Below are positions 1-4,935 of a stretch of DNA of 5,126 nt, in pieces; within the stretch, counting starts at the first letter, position 1, and each line of letters opens with the position of its first letter. Origin of the DNA: Acidimicrobiia bacterium UBA4744 (GTDB taxonomy: Bacteria; Actinomycetota; Acidimicrobiia; Spongiisociales; UBA4744); contig DHIO01000034.1 in NCBI GenBank assembly GCA_002403855.1, positions 167,982-173,107 on the forward strand. The letters run 5' to 3'. Made by a program: the position numbers and the translations under genes. Below the pieces are notes generated by a model. That model was given only the letters and a program-made list of their open reading frames with translations, did not search any database and had not been told where the DNA came from.

Positions 1-1628
1 TCGTCGAGAGGCTTGACCCAGCGAGCGTTGACGATGCCGCACGAGATGCCCTGTTGAGCGAGCATGCCCGCAGCCTTGACGGCCGGCTCGACCATGCTGC
101 CCAGAGCCAGCAGCAGGACATCCTCTCCATCCTCGAGCACCTCTGCCTTTCCCACTTCGAGAGGTTTCACCGGCAGCCCCGGCATCGAGGAGGCCGCGCC
201 CTTCGGGAACCGCACGGCTATCGGGCCTTCCGAGTCCCAGGCGGTTTCGAGCATTCCACAAAGCTCATCGGCGTCGGCCGGAGCGGCAATCGTCAGGTTG
301 GGGATCATCCGCAGGTAGGAGAGATCAAAGGCACCGTGATGGGAGGCACCGTCGGGTCCGGTAATGCCGGCGCGGTCGATCATGAACACGACCGGCAGGT
401 CGTGCATGGCAACGTCGGTCACGATCTGGTCAAATGCTCGCTGCAGGAAGCTGGAGTAGATGGCCACCACCGGACGCATGCCGGTCATCGCCAGTCCGGC
501 GGCCAGAGTGACCGCATGTTGCTCGGTGATCCCTGTATCTACTACCCGGTCGGGAAACTCGCGGGCCATGGCGGCAAGACCGGTCGGCGAGACCATGGCG
601 GCACTGATGGCGATCAGATCCTCTCGTTCACGGGCCGCATGTACCAGGGCTTGTCCCGCCACGCCGGTGAGTGTCAACTCCGACTTGGCCGGTCGGCCCG
701 ATTCGACGTCGAACGCCCCCACCCCGTGCAGCTTGTCCTCTTCATTGTCCAAGGCCGGCCCGTACCCGCGTCCCTTCTCCGTGACGACGTGCACGACCGA
801 CGGTTCATCGAACGATTTGGCATGCTGCAGCGTTTCCTCGATGAGATCGATGTCGTGACCGTCGATCACTCCGGAGTACTTGAGCCCCAGCGCGTCGAAG
901 ACCGTGCCCGGCTCGATCAACTGCTTCACCGACTCCTTCAACCGGTGGGCCAACTCGTCGGCGCCTTCGCCGATGGCCGGAATGCTCCGTAGGAGCTTCC
1001 CGATCGTCTTCTTCGTCCACTCGTAGCGCGGATCGAACCTCAGGTGCCCCAAAGCAGCGATCCCGCCGACCGTCGGCGCGTAGGATCGGCCATTGTCGTT
1101 GACGACGATGATCAGCTTGGAAGGTTGGCGCACGGCGATATGGTTGAGCGCTTCGTAGGCCATGCCACCGGTGAGGGCCCCGTCGCCGATGACTGCCACC
1201 GTGAAGCTCTCCTTCGCCAACCGTTCCTCGGCCAGGGCCATGCCCAGGGCATAGCTGAGCGACGTAGACGCGTGGCTGTTCTCGACATAATCGTGATCGC
1301 TCTCAGCGCGGTTGGGGTAGCCGGTCAATCCGCCGTACTGGCGTAACGTCTCGAATTCGTCCTGCCGTCCGGTGACCAGTTTGTGCACATAGGCTTGATG
1401 GCCAACGTCCCAGATGATCCGGTCGGTCGGGCTGTCGAAGACTCGATGCAGGGCCAACGTCAGCTCGACAATCCCCAGATTGGGAGACAAATGTCCGCCG
1501 GTACGGGAGATCACGTCGACCATGAACGATCGGATCTCCTCGGCCAGTCGAGCCAACTGGTCATGATCTAGCTCGCGGAGGTCGGCCGGGCCGGTCACCC
1601 GGGCAAGCAGATTCTCGGTAGTGGTCAC
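1..1628 (-). CDS. dxs: 1-deoxy-D-xylulose-5-phosphate synthase, C-terminus cut by window edge
   Basis: DXS is a cytoplasmic ThDP enzyme that condenses pyruvate with glyceraldehyde 3-phosphate to DXP, the first step of the MEP isoprenoid pathway (DXP also feeds thiamine and, in some bacteria, pyridoxal synthesis). The reverse strand reads without a stop for 542 codons. Visible motifs are GGHLSPNLG (44-52, with the His matching E. coli His49), WDVGHQAY (73-80), the ThDP/Mg motif GDGALTGG (148-155) with NDN (177-179), TGITEQHAV (365-373) with catalytic Glu369, and DGASHHGAFDLSYLR (426-440). The C-terminal transketolase domain begins near residue 485 and is cut; members usually have about 620-640 residues, so some 80-100 are missing. 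GTG at 1628 is the chosen start: a GAGGG ribosome site (1638-1642) lies nine bases upstream and an in-frame TGA (1641-1643) limits any extension; TTG at 1637 is the only alternative. The ThDP and catalytic residues appear intact. Confidence 0.97.
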   Translation of the reverse strand, partial: MTTTENLLARVTGPADLRELDHDQLARLAEEIRSFMVDVISRTGGHLSPNLGIVELTLALHRVFDSPTDRIIWDVGHQAYVHKLVTGRQDEFETLRQYGGLTGYPNRAESDHDYVENSHASTSLSYALGMALAEERLAKESFTVAVIGDGALTGGMAYEALNHIAVRQPSKLIIVVNDNGRSYAPTVGGIAALGHLRFDPRYEWTKKTIGKLLRSIPAIGEGADELAHRLKESVKQLIEPGTVFDALGLKYSGVIDGHDIDLIEETLQHAKSFDEPSVVHVVTEKGRGYGPALDNEEDKLHGVGAFDVESGRPAKSELTLTGVAGQALVHAAREREDLIAISAAMVSPTGLAAMAREFPDRVVDTGITEQHAVTLAAGLAMTGMRPVVAIYSSFLQRAFDQIVTDVAMHDLPVVFMIDRAGITGPDGASHHGAFDLSYLRMIPNLTIAAPADADELCGMLETAWDSEGPIAVRFPKGAASSMPGLPVKPLEVGKAEVLEDGEDVLLLALGSMVEPAVKAAGMLAQQGISCGIVNARWVKPLD

Positions 1629-1690
1629 AGAGATCAACCCTCAATCAACCGGCGGTACCCGCATCGGGCAACCGCTCCTCGTGAACAATC

Positions 1691-1718
1691 AGATTAGTGA
1701 CTGGCGTGGCTAGACCAA
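1691..1718 (-). promoter_or_regulatory. candidate promoter for dxs
   Basis: On the minus strand TTGGTC (1713-1718) and TAATCT (1691-1696) are separated by 16 bases, about 60-70 bases before the dxs GTG. Each box matches the sigma-70-type consensus at only three of six positions, so this is the best candidate in the region rather than a firm call. Confidence 0.2.
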
Positions 1719-1743
1719 CCTGGGGGCTGTGCACCGTTCCGCA

Positions 1744-1773
1744 TAGGCACGCTCTGGAAGAACGGCCTAACAT
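1744..1773 (+). promoter_or_regulatory. candidate promoter for the ABC transporter operon
   Basis: TAGGCA (1744-1749) and TAACAT (1768-1773) are 18 bases apart and would give a leader of about 55 bases before the ATG at 1836. Both boxes are four-of-six matches. Six-base inverted arms CCGTTC (1734-1739) and GAACGG (1760-1765) bracket the -35 region and could be an operator. The rest of the 207-base divergent gap shows only the AGGAGG ribosome site (1822-1827) and a weak 5-bp hairpin (1790-1803). Confidence 0.22.
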
Positions 1774-1835
1774 TCTCGTGAGGGGAACTCGGTCGAAGGA
1801 CCGGACCCTCTACGAAGAATGAGGAGGAAAGACCG

Positions 1836-2606
1836 ATGAGATTGAGGACCAACGCCGCGCTGTTACTGGTGCTGGTTTTTGCATTGATCGCCGGTGCGTG
1901 CAGCGGTGGCGGGGGAGGTGAATTCGACCTGGTCACTGCGGACACCCTGACGGTGTGTTCGGACATCCCCTACGCCCCGTTCGAATTCGAAGAGGGTGGC
2001 GCCTATTCCGGCTTTGACGTCGAACTGATGGAGGCTATCGGAGCCGAACTCGGTCTGGAGGTCGTGTTCATCGACTCCGGCTTCGATTCCATCACCAGCG
2101 GCACGGCCATGGTCGGCAACGAGTGCGATATCGCCGCCTCGGCGATCACCGTCACCGCGGAGCGGGAGGAGAACATCGACTTCTCGGACGGCTACTTCGA
2201 CGCCGACCAGTCGTTGATGGTCAAGGCAGACTCCGGTTACTCCAGCTACGAGGATCTCGTTGGATTGCGACTCGGCGTCCAGGCGGGTACCACGGGTGAG
2301 GCCTATGCCAACGACAACAACCCCGGCGGCGTCGAGGTTGTCAGCTTCAGCGAGAGTGCCGACCTGTTCGTTGCCATGGAAGCCGGCGACATCCAGGGCA
2401 TCCTCCAGGACCTGCCGGTCAATGCCGAACGCATGTTGACTGATGACTCCCTTACTGTCGTAGCCACCTACCCGACCGGCGAGGTATACGGCTTTGCCGT
2501 GAAGGAAGAAGGGAAAGAGGCGTTGCTCGAAGCCGTCAACGATGCGTTGGCCGCCGTCCGAGACGCAGGAACCTACGAAACCCTTTACGACAAGTACTTC
2601 AGGTAG
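1836..2606 (+). CDS. amino acid ABC transporter substrate-binding lipoprotein (SBP_bac_3 family)
   Basis: This is the extracytoplasmic receptor that captures an amino acid and hands it to the permease. Residues 1-22 form a lipoprotein signal: basic start (R2, R4), hydrophobic core 7-19 and lipobox AGAC with Cys22 as the lipidation site, followed by a glycine-rich linker. The mature domain (about 37-255) fits SBP_bac_3. By comparison with the lysine/arginine/ornithine and glutamine binding proteins, Arg110 (TAERE) and Thr153 (QAGTTGEAY) should hold the alpha-carboxylate and Asp192 (LQDLP) the alpha-amino group. Asp43 and Tyr46 (SDIPYAPFEF) occupy the side-chain pocket, which suggests a polar or basic amino acid, but specificity cannot be fixed. 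Cys41 and Cys97 are the only cysteines after the lipobox and could form a disulfide. Length (256 aa) is normal. The start is set by AGGAGG (1822-1827), eight bases before the ATG. It is first in an operon with the permease and ATPase. Confidence 0.95.
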   Translation: MRLRTNAALLLVLVFALIAGACSGGGGGEFDLVTADTLTVCSDIPYAPFEFEEGGAYSGFDVELMEAIGAELGLEVVFIDSGFDSITSGTAMVGNECDIAASAITVTAEREENIDFSDGYFDADQSLMVKADSGYSSYEDLVGLRLGVQAGTTGEAYANDNNPGGVEVVSFSESADLFVAMEAGDIQGILQDLPVNAERMLTDDSLTVVATYPTGEVYGFAVKEEGKEALLEAVNDALAAVRDAGTYETLYDKYFR

Positions 2607-2627
2607 ACCAGTTTGAGAGCTCAACCC

Positions 2628-2654
2628 AAGGGGGACCCGACTAGGGTCCCCCTT
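2628..2654 (+). terminator. intergenic hairpin between binding protein and permease (attenuating terminator or mRNA stabiliser)
   Basis: AAGGGGGACCC (2628-2638) and GGGTCCCCCTT (2644-2654) are perfect 11-bp inverted arms around the loop GACTA, starting 21 bases after the binding-protein stop. Only a poor T-run follows (TTATCGTT), so full termination is unlikely. Hairpins in this position commonly protect the upstream binding-protein message or allow partial read-through, which keeps binding protein in excess over permease. The permease ribosome site begins just after the stem. Confidence 0.7.
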
Positions 2655-2679
2655 ATCGTTGGAGAGCGGGGACGACATC

Positions 2680-3465
2680 ATGAAGAAGTCGACCAAAGGC
2701 AAGATTCGTCGAGGAGCGCTCTACGCAGCCCTCGTGCTGGTGTTGGTGATCCTGGTGGTCGCCGCCGATTGGCCCACCATCCAGACAGCGTTCTTCAATC
2801 CGGAGATCGCCGCGGAGATGTTCCCGGAAGTCATCACCATCGCCGCCAAGAACACCATCATCTATACGGCACTGGCATTCACATTCGGCTTGATCCTGGC
2901 CTTGATCCTGGCCTTGATGAAGCGGTCCGAAATCAAGCCGTACAGGTGGATTGCCACGACCTATATCGAACTGTTCCGAGGGCTGCCGGCCCTGGTGACG
3001 ATCATCCTGGTCGGATTCGGCCTCCCCATCGCCATGGGGGTTCGGATTCCGGGCGGCACCTTGGGGAAAGGTACGGTCGGCCTGGGGATCGTGGTGGCCG
3101 CCTACATGGCGGAGACCATCCGGGCCGGGATCGAAGCCGTCCCACGCGGCCAAATGGAAGCGGCCCGCTCGCTGGGCATGTCGAAGGGGGCCGCGACGCG
3201 GTCGATCATCCTTCCGCAAGCCTTCCGGATCATCATTCCCCCGCTCACCAACGAGTTGGTGATCCTCATCAAGGACACCTCTCTTCTCTTCGTCCTCGGC
3301 ACCACTATCGCCACGAAAGAGCTCACGAAGTTCGGGCGGGATTTCATGAACGACACCTTCAACGGGACGCCGCTGATCGTCATCGCGCTGATGTACCTCA
3401 TCATTACTCTCCCGTTGACCAGATTTGTAGCGCAGCTCGAGAAGCGCGCGGCGAGGGCGAGGTGA
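2680..3465 (+). CDS. polar amino acid ABC transporter permease (HisM/GlnP family)
   Basis: Inner-membrane channel subunit of the amino acid importer, 261 residues. Family marks are YIELFRGLPALVTI (95-108) and the cytoplasmic EAA loop (E160, A161, A162, G166, then LPQAFR 178-183), which docks on the ATPase. Likely membrane segments are about 11-29, 56-79, 102-120, 132-149, 188-207 and 231-250. Only one permease gene is present, so the channel is probably a homodimer as in GlnHPQ-type systems. I chose the ATG at 2680 because GGGGA (2668-2672) lies seven bases upstream. The in-frame TTG at 2659 would add seven residues, but its ribosome site would fall inside the preceding hairpin. The second segment contains a perfect 12-bp tandem DNA repeat (2889-2912) encoding LILA twice. 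The gene ends three bases before the ATPase start. Confidence 0.95.
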   Translation: MKKSTKGKIRRGALYAALVLVLVILVVAADWPTIQTAFFNPEIAAEMFPEVITIAAKNTIIYTALAFTFGLILALILALMKRSEIKPYRWIATTYIELFRGLPALVTIILVGFGLPIAMGVRIPGGTLGKGTVGLGIVVAAYMAETIRAGIEAVPRGQMEAARSLGMSKGAATRSIILPQAFRIIIPPLTNELVILIKDTSLLFVLGTTIATKELTKFGRDFMNDTFNGTPLIVIALMYLIITLPLTRFVAQLEKRAARAR

Positions 3466-3468
3466 ACC

Positions 3469-4215
3469 ATGGACAAGAACGTTCCTCCCATTCAGGTCCT
3501 GGAGCTGCACAAGTACTTCGGCGATCTCGAAGTGCTGCGGGGCATTGATTTCCAGATCAACACCGGCGAGGTCGTCTGCGTGATCGGACCATCGGGATCC
3601 GGCAAGTCAACCCTGCTGCGCTGTGTGAACCTGCTCGAATGGCCCACCTCCGGCAAGGTACTCATCGAAGGTATCGACATGACCGATCCGGAAACCGAGA
3701 TTGACGAAGTGCGGTCGCGAATCGGCATGGTGTTCCAGCAGTTCAACCTCTTCCCGCATCTCACGGTGCTGAGCAACCTGACCATTGCCCAACGAAAGGT
3801 GCTGGGCCGGTCGGAAGAGGAAGCCAACGACAAGGCCCGCAAGATGCTGGACCGGGTCGGGATGCTCGACAAGGTAGACGAGTATCCAATCAACCTGTCC
3901 GGTGGTCAGATGCAGCGGGTGGCGATAGCCCGTTCGCTATCGATGGATCCGGACATGATGCTGTTCGACGAGCCCACCAGCGCTCTTGATCCCGAGTTGG
4001 TTGGTGAAGTCCTCGACGTCATGCGCAGTCTGGCGCAGGAAGGGATGACCATGATGGTGGTCACCCACGAGATAGGCTTTGCCCGACAGGTGGGTGATCG
4101 GGTCGTGTTCATGGATGAAGGAATCGTCCAGGAGGACGGACCGCCCGACGAGGTCCTGCTCAATCCCCAGAACGAGCGCACCAAGAAGTTCTTGGAAGCA
4201 GTACTGCAACAGTAG
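3469..4215 (+). CDS. amino acid ABC transporter ATP-binding protein (GlnQ/HisP type)
   Basis: Cytoplasmic ATPase that powers the importer as a dimer. All nucleotide-binding elements are present in order: Walker A GPSGSGKST (40-48, Lys46), Q-loop Gln90 in VFQQFNLFPH, ABC signature LSGGQ (143-147, followed by Met148 where Gln is more usual), Walker B MMLFDEPT (163-170, Asp167 and Glu168), D-loop SALD (171-174) and switch His200 in VVTHE. The length of 248 residues is typical for the polar amino acid uptake subfamily, with no C-terminal regulatory domain. GAGG at 3459-3462 precedes the ATG by six bases, and only three bases separate it from the permease stop, so the two are probably translationally coupled. 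Confidence 0.97.
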   Translation: MDKNVPPIQVLELHKYFGDLEVLRGIDFQINTGEVVCVIGPSGSGKSTLLRCVNLLEWPTSGKVLIEGIDMTDPETEIDEVRSRIGMVFQQFNLFPHLTVLSNLTIAQRKVLGRSEEEANDKARKMLDRVGMLDKVDEYPINLSGGQMQRVAIARSLSMDPDMMLFDEPTSALDPELVGEVLDVMRSLAQEGMTMMVVTHEIGFARQVGDRVVFMDEGIVQEDGPPDEVLLNPQNERTKKFLEAVLQQ

Positions 4216-4223
4216 GGGACCCG

Positions 4224-4439
4224 ATGGAATGGGTAGTCGGTGGCGTAGCGCTCGTACTCATTGTCGGCATGGGTTGGTGGTTTGCTCGCTACGTTCGATC
4301 CGTCTATCGGGGCGAATACCGACACCCCGAAGGCCGCAAACAGACCTGGTGGATCGCGGGCTCCGGCACCCACGGCGGTGCCGGCGGGCAGGTCCCGCCC
4401 CTCCTTCCCGACCCCGACCCGGAAGACGAGATTCCCTAG
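4224..4439 (+). CDS. small single-pass membrane protein, paralogue of the downstream small protein
   Basis: Hypothetical protein of 71 residues that I cannot assign to a named family. Residues 3-20 form one hydrophobic helix ending in WWF. A basic stretch follows (R22, R25, R29, R33), which by the positive-inside rule puts the C-terminus in the cytoplasm. The rest is a Gly/Pro-rich tail with GQVPP (55-59) and an acidic end, DPDPEDEIP (63-71). The ATG is eight bases after the ATPase stop with an AGGGGA ribosome site (4214-4219), so it reads as the last gene of the transporter operon. Its reality is supported by ungapped alignment from Met1 to the protein at 4626-4805: W19, R22, Y23, R25, S26, G30, P35 and W42 are shared. 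A role as an accessory subunit of the transporter is inferred only from position. Confidence 0.8.
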   Translation: MEWVVGGVALVLIVGMGWWFARYVRSVYRGEYRHPEGRKQTWWIAGSGTHGGAGGQVPPLLPDPDPEDEIP

Positions 4440-4449
4440 ATCAGCTACC

Positions 4450-4484
4450 AGCGGACAGCGGACGGCGCTACCTGAAACCTGAAA
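4450..4484 (+). repeat. paired heptanucleotide tandem repeats
   Basis: AGCGGAC occurs twice in tandem (4450-4456, 4457-4463), then a seven-base spacer (4464-4470), then CCTGAAA twice in tandem (4471-4477, 4478-4484). The whole 35-base block therefore keeps a seven-base phase. A related block with CCTGAAA lies at 4894-4935, beyond the second small gene. It sits between the transporter operon and the candidate promoter of that gene; no function can be read from it. Confidence 0.7.
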
Positions 4485-4492
4485 CTAGTGAC

Positions 4493-4518
4493 TTGGCAGA
4501 CCGGCAATCAGTTAGGAT
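4493..4518 (+). promoter_or_regulatory. candidate promoter of the second small membrane protein gene
   Basis: TTGGCA (4493-4498, five of six matches to TTGACA) and TAGGAT (4513-4518, a common actinobacterial -10 form) are 14 bases apart. That spacing is short, so the -10 box is more convincing than the pair. Transcription would begin near 4525, essentially at the first base of the stem-forming leader. Confidence 0.45.
4495..4507 (+). repeat. 13-bp direct repeat, copy 1
   Basis: GGCAGACCGGCAA here is repeated identically at 4895-4907, exactly 400 bases away. This copy overlaps the candidate -35 box of the second small gene. Confidence 0.6.
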
Positions 4519-4523
4519 GGTGA

Positions 4524-4591
4524 AGAGGCGAGGTCGTCCTGCGGCCCGCCTCTCATTTGCCCAAACCTCAGCACAGCTAAGCGGGACGACC
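4524..4591 (+). ncRNA. structured leader RNA with possible H-type pseudoknot
   Basis: Two sets of complementary arms interlock. Stem 1 pairs AGAGGCG (4524-4530) with CGCCTCT (4547-4553), a perfect 7 bp. Stem 2 pairs GGTCGTCCTGC (4532-4542), which lies in the loop of stem 1, with GCGGGACGACC (4581-4591), giving 11 bp with one G-U pair. The arms cross, so they either form a pseudoknot or compete as two alternative folds. The block begins where transcription from the TAGGAT box would start and ends 21 bases before the ribosome site of the small gene at 4626. I do not recognise it as a known riboswitch class; it could instead be a chance fold or a protein-binding site. Confidence 0.45.
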
Positions 4592-4612
4592 GGTAGTTGT
4601 GGCACAAGAAGT

Positions 4613-4618
4613 AGGAGG
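4613..4618 (+). promoter_or_regulatory. AGGAGG ribosome binding site deciding the start at 4626
   Basis: A perfect AGGAGG lies seven bases before the ATG at 4626. It favours that start over the in-frame GTG at 4599, which would place this site inside the coding sequence. Confidence 0.85.
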
Positions 4619-4625
4619 AATCGCT

Positions 4626-4805
4626 ATGGGAGCTTTGAGCACCTTGTTCGCTGGAACCGTTATCGCGGCAGGAGCAATCTGGCTGGGACGCTATGCCCGC
4701 TCGATTCGGAAGGGCTACGGCCACGACCCGGCAACCAAATCCGTTTCCTGGAGCCCGGGACAGATCCCGACCCCACCCGCCAACGAAAAGGTGAGCACCA
4801 AGTAG
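4626..4805 (+). CDS. small single-pass membrane protein, paralogue of the upstream small protein
   Basis: Hypothetical protein of 59 residues with no family I can name. Residues 3-20 form a single hydrophobic helix rich in Ala and Gly. They are followed by a basic segment (R22, R25, R28, K29) that predicts an outside N-terminus and a cytoplasmic tail, then SWSPGQIPTPP (41-51) and a short charged end. It aligns without gaps from Met1 with the 71-residue protein at 4224-4439, sharing A9, I13, W19, R22, Y23, R25, S26, G30, P35 and W42; both tails carry GQ(V/I)P. The agreement in register supports both start codons. It appears to have its own promoter and a structured leader, and it ends 33 bases before an intrinsic terminator, so it may be a separate transcription unit from the transporter. 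Function unknown. Confidence 0.8.
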   Translation: MGALSTLFAGTVIAAGAIWLGRYARSIRKGYGHDPATKSVSWSPGQIPTPPANEKVSTK

Positions 4806-4838
4806 CTACCCCACAAACCACTGAACTCAATTCGTGCC

Positions 4839-4871
4839 CTCCCCCACCGACGGTGGGGGAGATGTTTCTTT
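4839..4871 (+). terminator. intrinsic (Rho-independent) terminator
   Basis: CTCCCCCACC (4839-4848) and GGTGGGGGAG (4852-4861) are perfect 10-bp arms around the loop GAC. They are followed by ATGTTTCTTT, a U-rich tract on the plus strand. It lies between the second small gene and the convergent gene at the right edge, and would close the small gene's transcript together with any read-through from the transporter operon. Confidence 0.88.
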
Positions 4872-4893
4872 GCCGACAGGCAAGGAACGGCGG

Positions 4894-4935
4894 AGGCAGA
4901 CCGGCAACCTGAAACCCGAGACCTGGAACCGGGCC
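4894..4935 (+). repeat. degenerate heptanucleotide repeat block
   Basis: Six consecutive seven-base units can be read from 4894: AGGCAGA, CCGGCAA, CCTGAAA, CCCGAGA, CCTGGAA and CCGGGCC. The last four vary around CCTGAAA, the unit repeated at 4471-4484. The block runs exactly to the stop codon of the convergent gene. It resembles decayed short tandem repeats; any role is unknown. Confidence 0.5.
4895..4907 (+). repeat. 13-bp direct repeat, copy 2
   Basis: Identical to GGCAGACCGGCAA at 4495-4507. Here it runs straight into CCTGAAA, whereas at the first site CCTGAAA lies upstream of the 13-mer, so the two loci share pieces in a different order. Confidence 0.6.

Noticed and set aside
54..992. 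Long plus-strand open frame opposite dxs (312 codons), with others in the same region
   Set aside because: It is antisense to a continuous 542-codon frame with all DXS motifs; the translation is rich in His, Arg and Gly with no recognisable domain, as expected for a shadow frame in GC-rich DNA.
1863..2702. Minus-strand open frame of 279 codons across the binding-protein gene
   Set aside because: The plus-strand frame has a signal peptide, lipobox and complete SBP_bac_3 domain; the antisense frame has no recognisable features.
2613..3548. Plus-strand frame of 311 codons overlapping the permease and the ATPase start, and a minus-strand frame at 2653-3510
   Set aside because: Both are His/Arg/Asp-rich low-complexity shadows over a clear permease in another frame.
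4511..4625. Known riboswitch (glutamine, guanidine, SAM or preQ1 classes) in the leader
   Set aside because: The interlocked stems recall such folds, but I could not find the conserved core bases of any of these classes; a covariance-model scan would decide.
4599..4805. Longer version of the second small protein starting at GTG 4599
   Set aside because: It would place the perfect AGGAGG (4613-4618) inside the gene, and the paralogue aligns from the ATG at 4626 with no need for the extra nine residues.
4079..4912. Plus-strand frame of 277 codons running from the ATPase through both small genes
   Set aside because: It overlaps the conserved end of the ATPase and both small proteins, lacks a ribosome site at its start, and reads as Arg/Pro/Ser-rich shadow sequence. 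An internal ATG at 4517 (basic N-terminus) was also considered, but it lies inside the candidate -10 region.
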